From: Rutidosis leptorrhynchoides
Taxonomy: Eukaryota > Streptophyta > Magnoliopsida > Asterales > Asteraceae
Assembly: GCF_046630445.1 (NCBI RefSeq)
Contig: NC_092333.1
Span: 337,589,001 to 337,653,000 of the forward strand
Length of the DNA: 64,000 nt
Direction: 5' to 3'
A program made the position numbers and the translations under genes. The notes under the pieces were generated by a model. The model was not told where the DNA came from. It was given only the letters and a program-made list of their open reading frames with translations, and ran no database searches. Shown piece after piece: positions 10,245-22,717 of this stretch (position 1 is its first letter; each line of letters opens with the position of its first letter).

Positions 10245-12891
10245 AGAAATTTCGTCCCCGAAATTTGATAGAGGTCATTATGGCTAACAATGAGAATGTT
10301 ATTATGACGTAACGATTATGAAGTTTTATCATGTATAAGAAGTATGGTTAAAATAATTCGATTACTCGAAGCGTATGAGGGAAGTTATCGTAAATGAAGG
10401 AAATAAGATTATAGTGATTCGTCATATCTTTTGACGTCATTACAATTGATCTCCGAATTTAAAGAAAATCTTTGTAATCTATGTTGGATTTGATGCTTCG
10501 GTGATTAAGGAGATTATGATTCTCTTCGAATTAATACGATAATCCATCTTGATATAATCTCTTCGAATTAATACGATAATCCATCTTGATTTCTCTGTCG
10601 GGTATTTCACTATAAATCCACCTCCTTCGTTTCCTTACAACTCACACCTTCTATTCTTTCTCCCTCAACTCATATTTTAAAGTATTTGTCAATATGCTTC
10701 ATCCAGTACCGATTCTCGATATACTCCACACTTTCATATCTGTCATTCTTCTTTTTCATCGGCCTCCGGAAGAATCTATTTACTTCTACTATACTCTCGG
10801 TTTTATAGTGTTTTTAGTTCTTCCGTGTCTTTATATTGCTATATGCATCGATATATACGGTTTATAATTTTTGGGTGGTTGTTGGGTTTTATATCTTCCC
10901 TTATATTTCAAAGCCCCTACTTTTGTCTTCTATAATCATTGACATCCATAGTTAATGCTCCCTTCTATTTGCTGCGATTTATACTCCAAATTCTATTTTG
11001 GAGTTTTGTCCTTTCGTTTCTTCTTCTTGCGATTAAGCAACATTTGTAATGGTCCATTATTCGCAGATATGAATTTCAGAATGAACATAGTTAATGTTCT
11101 AAGAAGAAAATGGTAATGGCACGATCTTGATTTGTTAATTTACCAGAATACCCTGAAAAGTCCGAATCATCAAGAAAATATATTCTTGATATTTTTAGAG
11201 AATAAATAGAATACAAGAGTTGTGTAACATGGAACATGATGACGGCATGGTCTGTGAATCGTCATGTCCCATTAGAAACTCAGCATGACTTACTGTAATA
11301 TAATCACGTTGATCAAGTGTCATTATATTATACTAACTCATGCTTCAGTTCCCAACACTACTTCAAAACATTCATAATTTAAACTCAAAAGTTTATAGAA
11401 TATAGAAACTAATAGTTTCTTATATGATGTAACACTGATAGCGGAAAGAGATAAATGACTTCAGATAAGATTAGTTGTGAAAATATCTTCAGAAATATCG
11501 CGGATATTTATAATGGAAGATATGATACTATCTTAGAATTTCTAATATTGATGGATGATGATGAAGATTTGTCTGTAAATGTTTAGAATAAAGAGTAAGG
11601 TATTCGTTAATGACTTTAGCAAGCACTGAATCATTTGGATTCTTTGAAGGCAGATTTAGTCTTTGTGATTTGTCCACAACCTCCTTCATAGTCTGTTCAA
11701 TCCGTTTTCCAGTTCCAAACCTTCTCTTTTTCTCAGCTTTACCACCTTACTATTCTTTGTCATCAAACTTTTTACTGTTAAGATTGTTTACAGTTTTTGA
11801 TGCTTCGTCAGCATTTCAAGAACTAGTTTGCAGTTCAAAATATTTTTCAGAACTTCACATTCAAAGTATGTAAGTCCAGGAGATAGACGTTTTACGTACA
11901 CATATAACTGTTGGCGTAGACATGCTGCGAGATTTCAAAATACTGGTTACTGTTTTCTGATGATTCGTATGACAATTCTCGTTACAAGATGCGAATGAGT
12001 AAATGATGTGATTTCAATAAATATAATGATTTTTTGAAAAGTCAAAGATAATTGAAGTTGTTGGTAAGTTTATTGCTAAGGTGGCAAGATATGAAAGGTC
12101 CCCAGTAACGATGACGAAAGGGCAACGTATCTATCGAGGTTATAATAAGACTAGTCTGACTGAAAAGTCGAAGTTGACATGCTGGAGCTGTGACAAAACT
12201 GTCTACTTTGAAAAGGAATTGAAAAGTCATTTTAGCTAATAAATGCCAAAGGGTCTGATACTGATACGCGTCAAACTATGACTTTATCTTCGAGAGCTTT
12301 TTAGGTACATAAATGTGGGTAATATGTGGTTGGATCATCATCTCGATTGTTCATTGTTTGAAGTGTCTAAGAAAACTACGGAGAGTTTGAACACAGTTTG
12401 TAATCGTTAATATACATATGATGTTCTAACACAGTTTTGAAGTCAAAGTATAGCTTTGAAAGATGTAGGAATCTAAGAGTGATGTCTTCTGTTAAATTAT
12501 GACTTGGATTTTGATTTGTCAAAATCAGAATGCGTAATCAAATTTGGGTAAGAATGGTTGTTTTGATTACTATACAAGAATGTATATTGTTGTGAGATTT
12601 TGGGAGTATAGTTGATGATTTGCTTAATCAGATTCAAAAAATGTAACATATTAATTGTGAATTTATATATCTATCCCGTATTACCTACCCATTAAATTTT
12701 TTTTCACAATTAATATTTTGTACAACAGAATTTTATTACAGTCTTTATGAAAATATATATGTGCATATTTTCTTCAGATGTAACATAGATTTAATGAGTT
12801 AATATTAAATTAAACTCATTTGATTTACGGTTGAAACTAGAACTGAATAATCCCTAAAGACTTTAGAAATTACATAACTTTTATGGAGTAT
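10245..12891 (-). other. Element A internal non-coding region with gag-like scraps
   Basis: No intact frame. The plus strand (antisense to the element) at 12162-12240 reads as a decayed zinc-knuckle-like peptide, KLTCWSCDKTVYFEKEL, and 11625-11870 aligns with comparable stretches of B (about 40765-41013) and C (about 33580-33864). This region also holds the empty-site paralogue of B's insertion context, around 11220-11350 in reverse. Confidence 0.6.
12648..12716 (-). other. Internal hairpin with second polypurine-like tract (element A)
   Basis: Outer arms ATATTAATTGTGAA (12648-12661) and TTCACAATTAATAT (12703-12716) are perfectly complementary over 14 bp. On the minus strand the loop contains AATGGGTAGGTAATACGGG, a diverged copy of the LTR-adjacent tract. 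The inner GGGTA/TACCC stem is spoiled here (TACGGG). Confidence 0.75.
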
Positions 12892-13350
12892 TTATTCAAT
12901 AAAATTGAAATTATGAATTAATACTTCGTTATTTGTTGGTGTTTGTAACCCTTGCACCATATTCTCTAAAGCCACTACTCTAGCGCGAAGCGCGTTGACT
13001 TCTTCTATTACACCGGGGTGATTGTCAGTTCGAACGAGCGGATAAATAAAATCTAGAATTTGATGTAGTATATAATCGTGATGAGATACTCTGGAAATGA
13101 GAGAGAAAATGGTGTTTCGGACCGGTTCGCCGGTAAGTGCTTCAGGTTCATCGCCAAGAGGGCAATGTGGTGGATGGAAGGGATCACCTTCTTCTTGTCT
13201 CCAATTATTGAGGAGGCTACGAACCTATCCCCAATTCATTCAAAATAGATGATGGCTAATTGGTTGATCCATTCTGGTCACACTGCTTTTGGAGCTTGAG
13301 TGGGATTCCATATCGGAATTCGAGGGACTTGAACTAATGACGAATTCCAT
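12892..13350 (-). pseudogene. Broken leader ORF of element A (homologue of the 144-aa ORF in B)
   Basis: On the minus strand, ATG at 13350 begins MEFVISSSPS and follows the same frame as the intact ORF at 38403-38837 in element B. Two Trp codons are now stops: TGG to TGA in the 'HHLFWMNW' segment and TGG to TAG in the 'WGW' segment. Both are G-to-A on the coding strand, as expected from deamination of methylated cytosine. The C-terminal coiled-coil-like EVNALRARVVALENMVQ is still readable. The frame runs on to a stop at 12892. Function unknown. Confidence 0.8.
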
Positions 13351-13741
13351 TTCATTCGATTGAATAAAGGATTTTTCGATATGAAATGATTTTTCGGCTA
13401 TCGGGTGGTATTCTAATTACATAGAATATCTTTATATATAGCGCAAAAGATTTCATAGATTACGGAGGAATTTACGGGATATGCCAGGCAAAGTTTACAG
13501 TAACAGATACGCTAAGATATGGATTAGCAGATACGCTAAGATATGAATTTTGTCTATACACTATTCATGCAATCAATGCAGTAAGACGTGTCTAGACTAA
13601 GAATGATAAGCAGGCAATTTCCGACAAAAATGATAAGCAAAACTTTTGACATGCAGACACGGTCGAAGTCCAGGCACACTAATGCATCCTAACGACTATC
13701 AGTTAGACACACTAATGCAGACCTGGTTCGCTAAGACCACC

Positions 13742-13753
13742 GCTCTGATACCA
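13742..13753 (-). promoter_or_regulatory. Primer binding site, element A (initiator tRNA-Met)
   Basis: Minus-strand TGGTATCAGAGC, complementary to the 3' end of plant initiator tRNA-Met, two bases inside the 5' LTR. The leader beyond it (to about 13630) is shared with B, C and Tekay. Confidence 0.92.
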
Positions 13754-13755
13754 AC

Positions 13756-15698
13756 TGAAAGGACCCGTTCATATACATTATAAACAATTCATAATAGTTG
13801 ATTACATCGCGAGGTATTTGACCTCTATATGATACATTTTACAAACATTGCATTCGTTTTTAAAAGACAAACTTTCTTTACAACAAAAGCTGACGGCATG
13901 CACACCATTTCATAATACATCCAACTATAATTAACATAATAATAATCTTGATGAACTCAATGACTCGAATGCAACGTCTTTCAAAATATGCCATGAATGA
14001 CTCCAAGTAATATCCTTAAAATGAGCTAATGCACAGCGGAAGATTTCTTTAATACCTGAGAATAAACATGCTTTAAAGTGTCAACCAAAAGGTTGCTGAG
14101 TTCATAGGTTTATCATAACAATTATTTCAATATATTAATAGACCACAAGATTTCCGTTTATAAATATATGTACACTCACAAGTGTATAAAAGTATTCTAT
14201 AAGTTGTAGGCACCCGGTAACAAGCCTTAACGTTCATGTTTTACCCTCTGAAGTACACCAGATCAGGTGTGTTTAAAATAACCTCGAAGTACTAAAGCAT
14301 CCCATAGTCAGGATGGGGTTTGTCAGGCCCAATAGATCTATCTTTAGGATTCGCGCCTACCGTACATAGACAAGTAGTTTAATGTTAACAATCTAAGGGT
14401 ATATTTCTGGTTTAAACCCACGTAGAATTAGTTTTAGTACTTGTGCCTATTTCGTAAAACATTTATAAAAACAGCGCATGTATTCTCAGTCCCAAAAATA
14501 TATATAAAAGGGAGCAAATGAAACTCACCATACTGTATTTCGTAGTAAAAATACATATAACGTCATTTAACAAGTGCAAGGTTGGCCTCGGATTCACGAA
14601 CCTATATTAATTATATATATTTATATGTTGGTCAATATTTGTCTAACAATTTTTGGTCAAGTCATAGTGTACCACAATCCTAATGCTCGAGACTAATATG
14701 CAAAAGTCAACAAAAGTCAACTTGACCCAAAATGACTTCTAAAATTTATACGTGTTTATTATATAACTTAACTATAGTCGTTTTATATATTTAAATATAT
14801 TTATTAGATTTTATAATAATAAAAGTCATTTATTAATAAAAATTTATATTAACGTTTATATATGATAAAATATACTTTTATATATCTTAAGTAGTAAAAT
14901 TTATAAAGTTTACTTAATATCGTAAAACTATAGTGGTAAGTATTATTAATGTAATTATATTACGTGTAGTGAAAAATATCTTTGTATCCCCTATTTATTT
15001 GATAAAATAATATTGATCATAATAATAATAAGTAAAAGTTGTATTATTTTATAATAATAATTATTATTCTATAAAAAAATAACAATATTTATATTTACTA
15101 AAAATGATATTATGATAAAATGATAATACTAACATAATAGTAATAATGATATTTTATAATAACAATGATATTTCTATTAAAATAATAACGACGATAGTAA
15201 TAATAATCATTTTAACAATAATACTAAAATTCAGTTGACTATAACTTCTAATCCGTTCATCTAAACCATTCGATATCTAAATGAAAAGTTCTTAATTTTT
15301 CGCTAGCTTTCTAATGACATGCATATCATATACCCTATCTCAGTAGCATATGTATTTAATTCAGGATCCAACAAACATATCTAAGGACAATATCGAATGT
15401 ACAAGCATGCATAATCCTATATACTCGAGCACTAGTCAGGGATACACTATTGATATATAAAAGTTAAGTTATGAGTGCTCACGTATCAATATTGAGATTC
15501 AATATTGCAGGAAAGTACGTAGACGCAACGGAGATGATAAACACTAGATTGACCTCACGAGCATACCCATCACCTCCATAGCTATAACTCATAATTTCCT
15601 TAGCTTCGACTCATTCAAAAACCTATTTTGAAATCACTCGGACATCACTCCGTCGTAATATTTTATGTATACTAATAATATCTTGAAATAATAAAGAG

Positions 15699-15791
<93 letters not shown>

Positions 15792-16804
15792 CGATTGAGA
15801 GAGTTTAGAGAAATATATTTTCAAGTTTCTATGAAATAATGAAACCTATTGAATTCTATTTATAATAGATTTTTGAATTATTAAAGTGAATTATTAAAGT
15901 GAATTATTAACGTATGAATTATTAAAGTGAATTATTAAAGTATGAATTATTAAAGTGAATTATTAAAGTATGAATTATTAAAGTGAATTATTAAAGTATG
16001 AATTATTAAAGTGAATTATTAAAGTATGAATTATTAAAGTGAATTATTAAAGTTAAAGTAAAGTAAAGGTAGAGTTAAAGTATAGTAAAAGTATAAAAAC
16101 TATGTATGTATAATACGCGTATAAATATATATAATATTAATTTAAATCGTTATATATATTTAATGAAATAAAATATAAATATCGTTATATTTATTATACT
16201 GGTTAAGTAATGAGTTGTCAATAGTGATTCTAAATATTTATAAAAGTTATATACGTTTTAATAATAAAGTTCTTTTTAAACTGAAAACGTTTTTGTACGT
16301 TTGAAAATAGATTAATAGAATATTATGGAAACCAATTCTCCACTAGCTTTTGTCTAACTTTCGTAAATGACACTTTTTATTTTTATTTATAAATAGCTTT
16401 ACAAATTATTCCAAATATCGTTAAGAGGAATAGATTTTCTCAAATCATAGTGGACCTCTCAACAGAGACTTGTAATCATAATTCAATGTTTCTGATAATT
16501 CAATCATTTAATATTTTTTTTTTAATTTCGTCGATAATCATATTGAAACAAATACGTTCATATAAAGTATTATACGTTTAAATACTTTGTTGACATTTTC
16601 AATTTATAACATATACACATATACATACATATTCATATATGTTCATTTAATGGTTCGTGAATCATTAGAATTTGGTCGAGGTTTAAATGAATGTATAAAC
16701 ATAGTTTAAAATCCTTGAGATTTAACTTAAAAAACATTGCTTATCGTGTCAGAATAATATAAAGATAAAGTTTAAATTTAGTCGGAAATTTCCGGGTCGT
16801 CACA
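13756..16804 (-). repeat. Element A 5' LTR (right copy)
   Basis: Same termini and internal order as the left LTR. It is 36 bp shorter, mainly from a shorter AT run. Minus-strand TATA box at 15856-15864, minisatellite at 15878-16055. Confidence 0.92.
15702..15788. repeat. (AT)n microsatellite
   Basis: AT run in the right LTR of element A. Confidence 0.95.
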
Positions 16805-17510
16805 ACCTTCGACCAGTTCCGACGATTCACGAACAATTAATTGTAAATAGATATGTTTGTATGTATATATAAATAATAATTCAAAATATAATTTGAAGTA
16901 TTATATGTTGTTGTTATTAAAAAAAATTAATAAAATAAAAATAGGATATTATTATAATTATTATTTAAAATATATCTCTATATATGAATAAAGTATATTA
17001 AAAATAAATATTAAATGATTGTAATACTCGTTTGATATTTCGATTGATATTAAGCAAGATAAATTCAAACTTATGTAATTTTAAAATAAACGGTGATACG
17101 AAAATGAGTTCTATAAATTATAGACTTAGTAAAAATGTATTTAGGAGCTATTTGTTAAATTTTAAAACTTTTTATATTTTACTTGGGGTTGGGAGTGAAT
17201 AATTAATGTAATTTTTATTTCATAATTAATGAGAAAATTTTATACCATAATGACCAAAATAAATAAAGCTATTTAATTTAAAAATATGAGATTTTTCTGA
17301 AAGACTTTTATCCGCCACTGAGTTAACAACGGAGTACGATTTAGCAGTCCGTGAAAACTGTCGGTAGAAACAATCCAAATGATAGGCTGCTTAACTGTTC
17401 GCTTCTGTTTCCTTTCAATTTAACATTCAAGATTACTATTATCAATGATTATCATATTATTATTATATTATTATTAATTATTATTAATATTATAATTATA
17501 TATATATAAG

Positions 17511-17511
<1 letters not shown>

Positions 17512-17548
<37 letters not shown>

Positions 17549-17553
17549 ATGCA

Positions 17554-17641
<88 letters not shown>
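17512..17641. repeat. (AT)n microsatellite, two runs split by GGATGCAG
   Basis: Two AT runs separated by 'ggatgcag', which repeats at the right edge of the second run. C's 3' LTR has only one run (47970-48050), so this copy looks like a local duplication. Confidence 0.93.
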
Positions 17642-17643
<2 letters not shown>

Positions 17644-18744
17644 ATGCAGAGAGTTAGATTAATACCCGCAAAACATCACCCTTTCTTCTTCAACCTTCAC
17701 AACCCAACCGAGAGCACTATCACCTCGACACCATACATCACGGTTGCAACCTTGCACACCATCACCACCATCTTGATCACTGCATCACCATCCTAGAACC
17801 ACCCTTAATTGTCCTTGCTACAACCACCACTCCACCACCGGTTTTCATCCTTAATACCACCTTGCTCGATCTTATTATGTTTCTATTCTACTCATCCTCA
17901 CCGAACACCATCACTACCATATCCATTGAACCATCTTGAACCCATCATCATACAATCAAAACTACCACCAATCACCTCCGGCCAATACCATTATAACCGT
18001 TAACAACCATGTCTTCGTTTTATAACTTCTTTTTTTTCTTTCTATTTCTTTCGTCGTGTTCAAATCACCATCTTCTTAATCACCACGTCACCGCCACCCT
18101 AAACCCATTTGTTAACCACCTTCGTGAACCCCCTTTGAACAACCGGCAATCACCATCATCGACTATCATTTCCACACCCGTTATACCTCAAACCCACTAC
18201 AAAATCGCCCATGTAAACCACCATAAACCCTCATATGCAACTGCTGCGACACATTCATGTCTTTCTGGTTCGAAGCTATGACCACAACTAAACCGCTACT
18301 ATTATCTCTGCTATCTACTTTTGTTGTTCGACTGCAGCAGAGGCTGCTGCTCTCTTCTGTTTTCATGATGTTAGTAAGGAAGAAATAATAGTGATTTTAT
18401 GATGATTACGGCATGGTGAGGTGATAATGATTCTGTGTTTTTAATAAAGTAGTGAAGAAGATGAAAACTATGTTGTTTCTTTTATTTCCTCTTTTCTTTC
18501 GTTGATGGCCCCATCACAAATTCATTAAACAAATTAATTCTGGTGGATTAACAAAATACGTGGGCTTCTATTTTGATTTTGGGCCATTTGGTTTTAAGAA
18601 TGATTTGTCTGTTTGGGCCATCATTTTCTATTTTTATTTTGGGCCAGGACCAATTATTCTATTGGGCCTGAAAATCGATTAAAAGAAGATAAGGAATGGT
18701 ACACAGGTTAATTAAAAGAGTTTAAGTATCACTAAATTAGAAAG

Positions 18745-18815
18745 GAACATATAGAGCAATGGTTGGAGTGTTATCGGGTTAGCGGAAGGTCACGGGTTCA
18801 AACCCAGACTTGGGT
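18745..18815 (+). repeat. tRNA-like segment in element C's LTR
   Basis: 'gagcaatggttggagtg', then 'cacgggttcaaacccag': A-box-like and B-box-like motifs, B box good (GGTTCAAACCC). Paralogue of 4862-4925. It is followed by 'aggactactcctttgaggtagttattta', matching the other copy, then a TTA-rich tail. Not a functional tRNA as far as I can fold it. Confidence 0.55.
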
Positions 18816-20281
18816 ATTTTTTTAGGACTACTCCTTTGAGGTAGTTATTTATTTAATTATTTATCATTGTTATTATTCTTATCATTATAGTTATTAAAAT
18901 AAATGTTAGTAATATTATTATTAGTAAAATCATTATTTTTATAGTTTTTATTAGTAGTAGTATTATTATCATTATCATTAATATTATTAATATTTTCCTT
19001 ATTATTATTATTATTGTTATTATTATTGTTATGATTACTACTTTTACATTAACAATATTATGATAACAAATAAATATTTTCTATATAAGCATATATATAT
19101 TCCAACTACCATAATATTACATATAATTATATATATAAAGATTATTTATATAAATATTTACATATAACAAATTATTGATTTTAAATATAATATTAAATTA
19201 TATAAATATTACCTATTTTAAATATATACAAATTAAATATATAAGATATATAATTTAAGATATAATATATGAATTTATTTGATTACAATTATATGTGTTA
19301 ATATATACATAAATGATATTGGTTCGTGAATCCGAGGCCAACCCTGCATTGTTCAACATCATCATATGTATTTTTACTACAAAATACAGTATAGTGAGTT
19401 TCATTTGCTCCCTTTTACTCTTTACGTTTTTGGGCTGAGAATACATTTAAATGCTTTATTAACTATTTTACAATATTTACATGAGTGAGTTTCATTACTC
19501 CCTTTTTAAATGCTTTTGCAATATATATTTTTGGGACTGAGAATACATGCGCTGCTTTTATGACTGTTTTACAAAATAGACACAAGTAATTGAAGCTACA
19601 TTCTATGGTTGAATGATCGAAATTGAATATTCCCCTTTTAGTCTGGTAATTTAAGAATTAGGGAACAGACACCCTAAAGATAGATCTATTGGGCCCAACA
19701 AGCCCCATTCAAAGTACCGGATGCTTTAGTACTTCAAAATTTATCATGTCCGAAGGGAGTCCCGGAATGATGGGGATATTCTATATGCATCTTGTGAATG
19801 TCGATTACCAGGTGTTCAATCCATATGAATGATTTTTGTCTCTATGCATGGGACGTATATTTATGAGAAATGGAAATGAAAATCTTGTGGTCTATTAAAA
19901 TGATGGAAATGATCGATTATAATAAACTAATGAACTCACCAACCTTTTGGTTGACACTTTAAAGCATGTTTATTCTCAGGTATGAAAGAAATCTTCCGAT
20001 GTGCATTTGCTCATATTAGATATATTACTTGGAGTCATTCATGACATATTTCAAAAGACGTTGCATTAGAGTCGTCGAGTTCATCAAGATTATTACTAAG
20101 TCAATTATAGTTGGATATATTATGAAATGGTATGCATTCCGTCAACTTTCGATGTAATGAAAGTTTGTCTTTTAAAAACGAATGCAATGTTTGTAAAATG
20201 TATCATATAGAGTTCAAGTACCTCGCGAGGTAACCAAATGTAATGTATTCATCCAGATGGATTATGACGGGTCCTTAAATT

Positions 20282-20293
20282 TGGTATCAGAGA
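20282..20293 (+). promoter_or_regulatory. Primer binding site, element C
   Basis: TGGTATCAGAGA, one base off the initiator tRNA-Met complement (final C to A). The following ~100 bp matches Tekay's leader closely ('ggtggtcttagcgaaccagg', 'gttaggatacattagtaa'). Confidence 0.85.
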
Positions 20294-20682
20294 GGTGGTC
20301 TTAGCGAACCAGGTCTTGCATTAGTGTGTCTAACAGAAAGTCGTTAGGATACATTAGTAAGTCTGGACTTCGACCATTTCTGCATGTCAAAAGTTTTTCT
20401 TATCATTTCTTGTCAGAAATTACCTGCTTAACATTCTTAGTCTAGACACATCTTACTGCATTGATTGCATGATAGTATATAGACAAAACTCATATCTAGC
20501 ATATCTGTTAATTCATATCTTAGCGTATCTGTTACTATAACTTTGTCTGGCATATTCCGTAAATTCCTTCGTAATCTACGAAATCTTTTATTCTATATAT
20601 ATAGATATTCTATGTAATTAGAATACCATCCGATAGCAGGAAATCATTTCATATCGAAAAATCCTTAATTAAATCGTACAAA

Positions 20683-21033
20683 ATGGAATTCGCCACTAGT
20701 TTAAGTCCCTCGGATTCCGATATGGAGTTTCACTCGAGCTCCGAAAGCAGTGTGACCGGAGTGGATCAACCAATCAGTCATCACCAAATCTGGAGAAATT
20801 GGGGATGGGTTCGTAGTCGACTTAATCAATGGAGACAAGAAGAAGGAGATTCCTTCCACCAACCGAATTCACCTATTGGAAAAGAACCTGAAGCACTTAC
20901 CGGCGAACCCATTCGAAACACCATTTTCACACTCATTTCCAGAATATCTCGCCACAATTATATTCTATCTAAAATTCTAAACCTTATTCATTCACTCGTT
21001 CCAACCGACAATCATCCCGGAGTAATAAGTTAA
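20683..21033 (+). pseudogene. Truncated leader ORF of element C
   Basis: 116 codons starting MEFATSLSPSDSDMEFHSSS, about 70% identical by eye to the 144-aa ORF of element B. Shared features are the Ser/Asp/Glu-rich start, the Trp-rich 'NWGWVRS' segment, 'WRQEEGD' and 'EPEALTGEP'. A net loss of about 5 nt near 21025 shifts the frame and stops it at TAA. The lost part (coiled-coil-like ELRAR..ALENMVQ) is still visible in another frame at 21036-21090. Function unknown; position between PBS and gag site is conserved. Confidence 0.75.
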
Positions 21034-22712
21034 CAAGCTTCGCGCCCGAGTTATAGCCTTGGAAAATATGGTGCAAAACGTACCAGCCTCAGCAACATCA
21101 TCGGCACCAACAGTACCACCAACAACCCAAGTTTCAACATCACACGCCTCAACATCTCATTATGTACCTCGAGCATAATCATCGTTCTACGAATCGTTCT
21201 ACATCATTTATCTTCGTTCTACATGACGATTATATAATTTCTAATATTTTAGAGATTATGTATTCTAGTTCTAACGATAAAGCAAATGAGATAGATATCA
21301 CATTGACTCATTAAATCCATAATTACATCTGAAGAAAATATATATATATGTATATATGTTTTCATAAAGATCGTAATTAAAAAATCTTTTGTACAAATTG
21401 TTAATGGTGAAAATATTTTAACGGGTAGGTAATACCCGAGGAATATTTAGATTTCACATTAACAAGTTACACTGTACATTCTTTTTAATCTGATTCAACA
21501 GTCATTTACTATCCTACTTACATCCACTGATATACGAATCCGTTCACCAGAGAATAACCATTTTCATTCAATTTCATATTTGGATTTTGACTTATCAAAA
21601 TCCAACAAGTGGCATAAATGAAGAAAACATTGGACAAAATAAAAATTTGTTAGAAACAAACAAATTAACTACGAGAACTTTTGTTAAGAATCCACGCTAA
21701 CTGTTCCTAGCTAACTATTCCTAGCTAACTGATTACATTTTATTTATCACAATTTATTTATCGCAATTTATATTCTCGCAATTTTATTTATCGTCATTTA
21801 ATTTCTGTTATTTATTTTACGCACTTTAAATATCGTCGGATAATTCGGGACACGTATACAAGGTTTTGACATATCATATCGACGCATCTATCTATTATTT
21901 GGAATAACCATAGACACTCTATATGCGGTAATGATCGAGTTAGCTATACAGAGTTGAGGTTGATTTTAAAATAATATATATATTTTGAGTTGTGATCGAG
22001 TCTGAGACATGTATACAATGGGTCACGATGCGTATTAATTAATTCGAATATTATATATATATGAATTATTGAATTACTAACTGTGGACAACTAATTGTGG
22101 ACTACCAACATTGGACAATTAAAATGAATTAAAATGTTGATTATAACATATGAAACTAAATAATTCTTCAAGTTTGCCACTTGATTTCATCTTAAAACCT
22201 CATTTGTATCTTGACGATTACAATATGCGTTTAAACCTTTCATGATCCTTGAAAACACCTCAATCGAGAGGATGAACCAACAACACTTCATCTACGAAAG
22301 AAAAGATTGATACATATAGTTATGCACCTAAAAACACTCGAAACCTGAGTAAATGTTTAACACGTATATGTGCTAGCCCCTTTAGCGTTGTTATTACCGA
22401 AAATCACTTTGCAATCCCTTTCCAAAGTAGCCAATTTTGTCACAGCTACAGCAAATCAATTTCGACTTTTCATTCGAATAAGCCTTATTATAACCTTGAT
22501 ATATAAATTTGCCTTTCGTCATCGTTACCGAAGAACCTTTTATGTTCCACCATATTAGCAGTAAATGTATCAGCAACATCAGTATTATCTGGTCTAAGTC
22601 TCTTTGACAAATCACTATACATATTCATTGAAACCCTATCAAATACTCATCCGTATCTGGTAACAAGAATTGCCTTACCAATTACCGAGAATCCGCAATC
22701 AGTATTTTGAAT
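21034..22712 (+). other. Element C internal non-coding region, part 1
   Basis: Contains the hairpin/tract at 21398-21465. A segment at about 21620-22150 has no counterpart in B ('gctaactrttcctagctaact' and 'tttatttatcgcaa' repeats) and is probably an unclassified insertion. On the minus strand at 22394-22484 lies a zinc-knuckle-like relic, KLICCSCDKIGYFGKGL. No intact gene. Confidence 0.55.
21398..21465 (+). other. Internal hairpin with second polypurine-like tract (element C)
   Basis: Inner stem CGGGTA/TACCCG (21422-21427 and 21433-21438) encloses GGTAA within TTAACGGGTAGGTA. Outer arms 'ttgttaatggtgaaaat' and 'atttcacattaacaa' pair with one bulge. Their sequence differs from B's arms, yet pairing is kept. 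Confidence 0.75.
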
Positions 22713-22717
22713 CTCGC

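Larger units (their letters stand above)
16805..20279 (+). repeat. Element C 5' LTR, remaining part
   Basis: Resumes at the ACCTT duplication and runs to GGGTCCTTAAA, beside the PBS. Contents: AT runs (17512-17546, 17554-17641), a CCA-rich segment with Thr/His/Pro frames that are not credible genes (17660-18290), 'gggcc' motifs, a tRNA-like segment (18745-18815), a TTA-rich tract (18850-19030) and the conserved block with hairpin CAACC-TTTT-GGTTG and CTCAGGTATGAAAG (19935-19992). The terminal CA is degenerated to AA. Confidence 0.85.

Noticed and set aside
11610..11873. Conserved 'antisense' frames at 11610-11873, 33580-33864 and 40765-41013 as a gene family
   Set aside because: They overlap a decayed region whose other strand reads '..FGTGKRIE...KEVVDK..RLNL' in A and B; they are probably shadows of that relic.
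18009..18281. Pro/His/Thr-rich frames at 17660-18281
   Set aside because: CCA-rich LTR sequence; the copy in the other LTR is not kept as a frame beyond the repeat and there is no domain.
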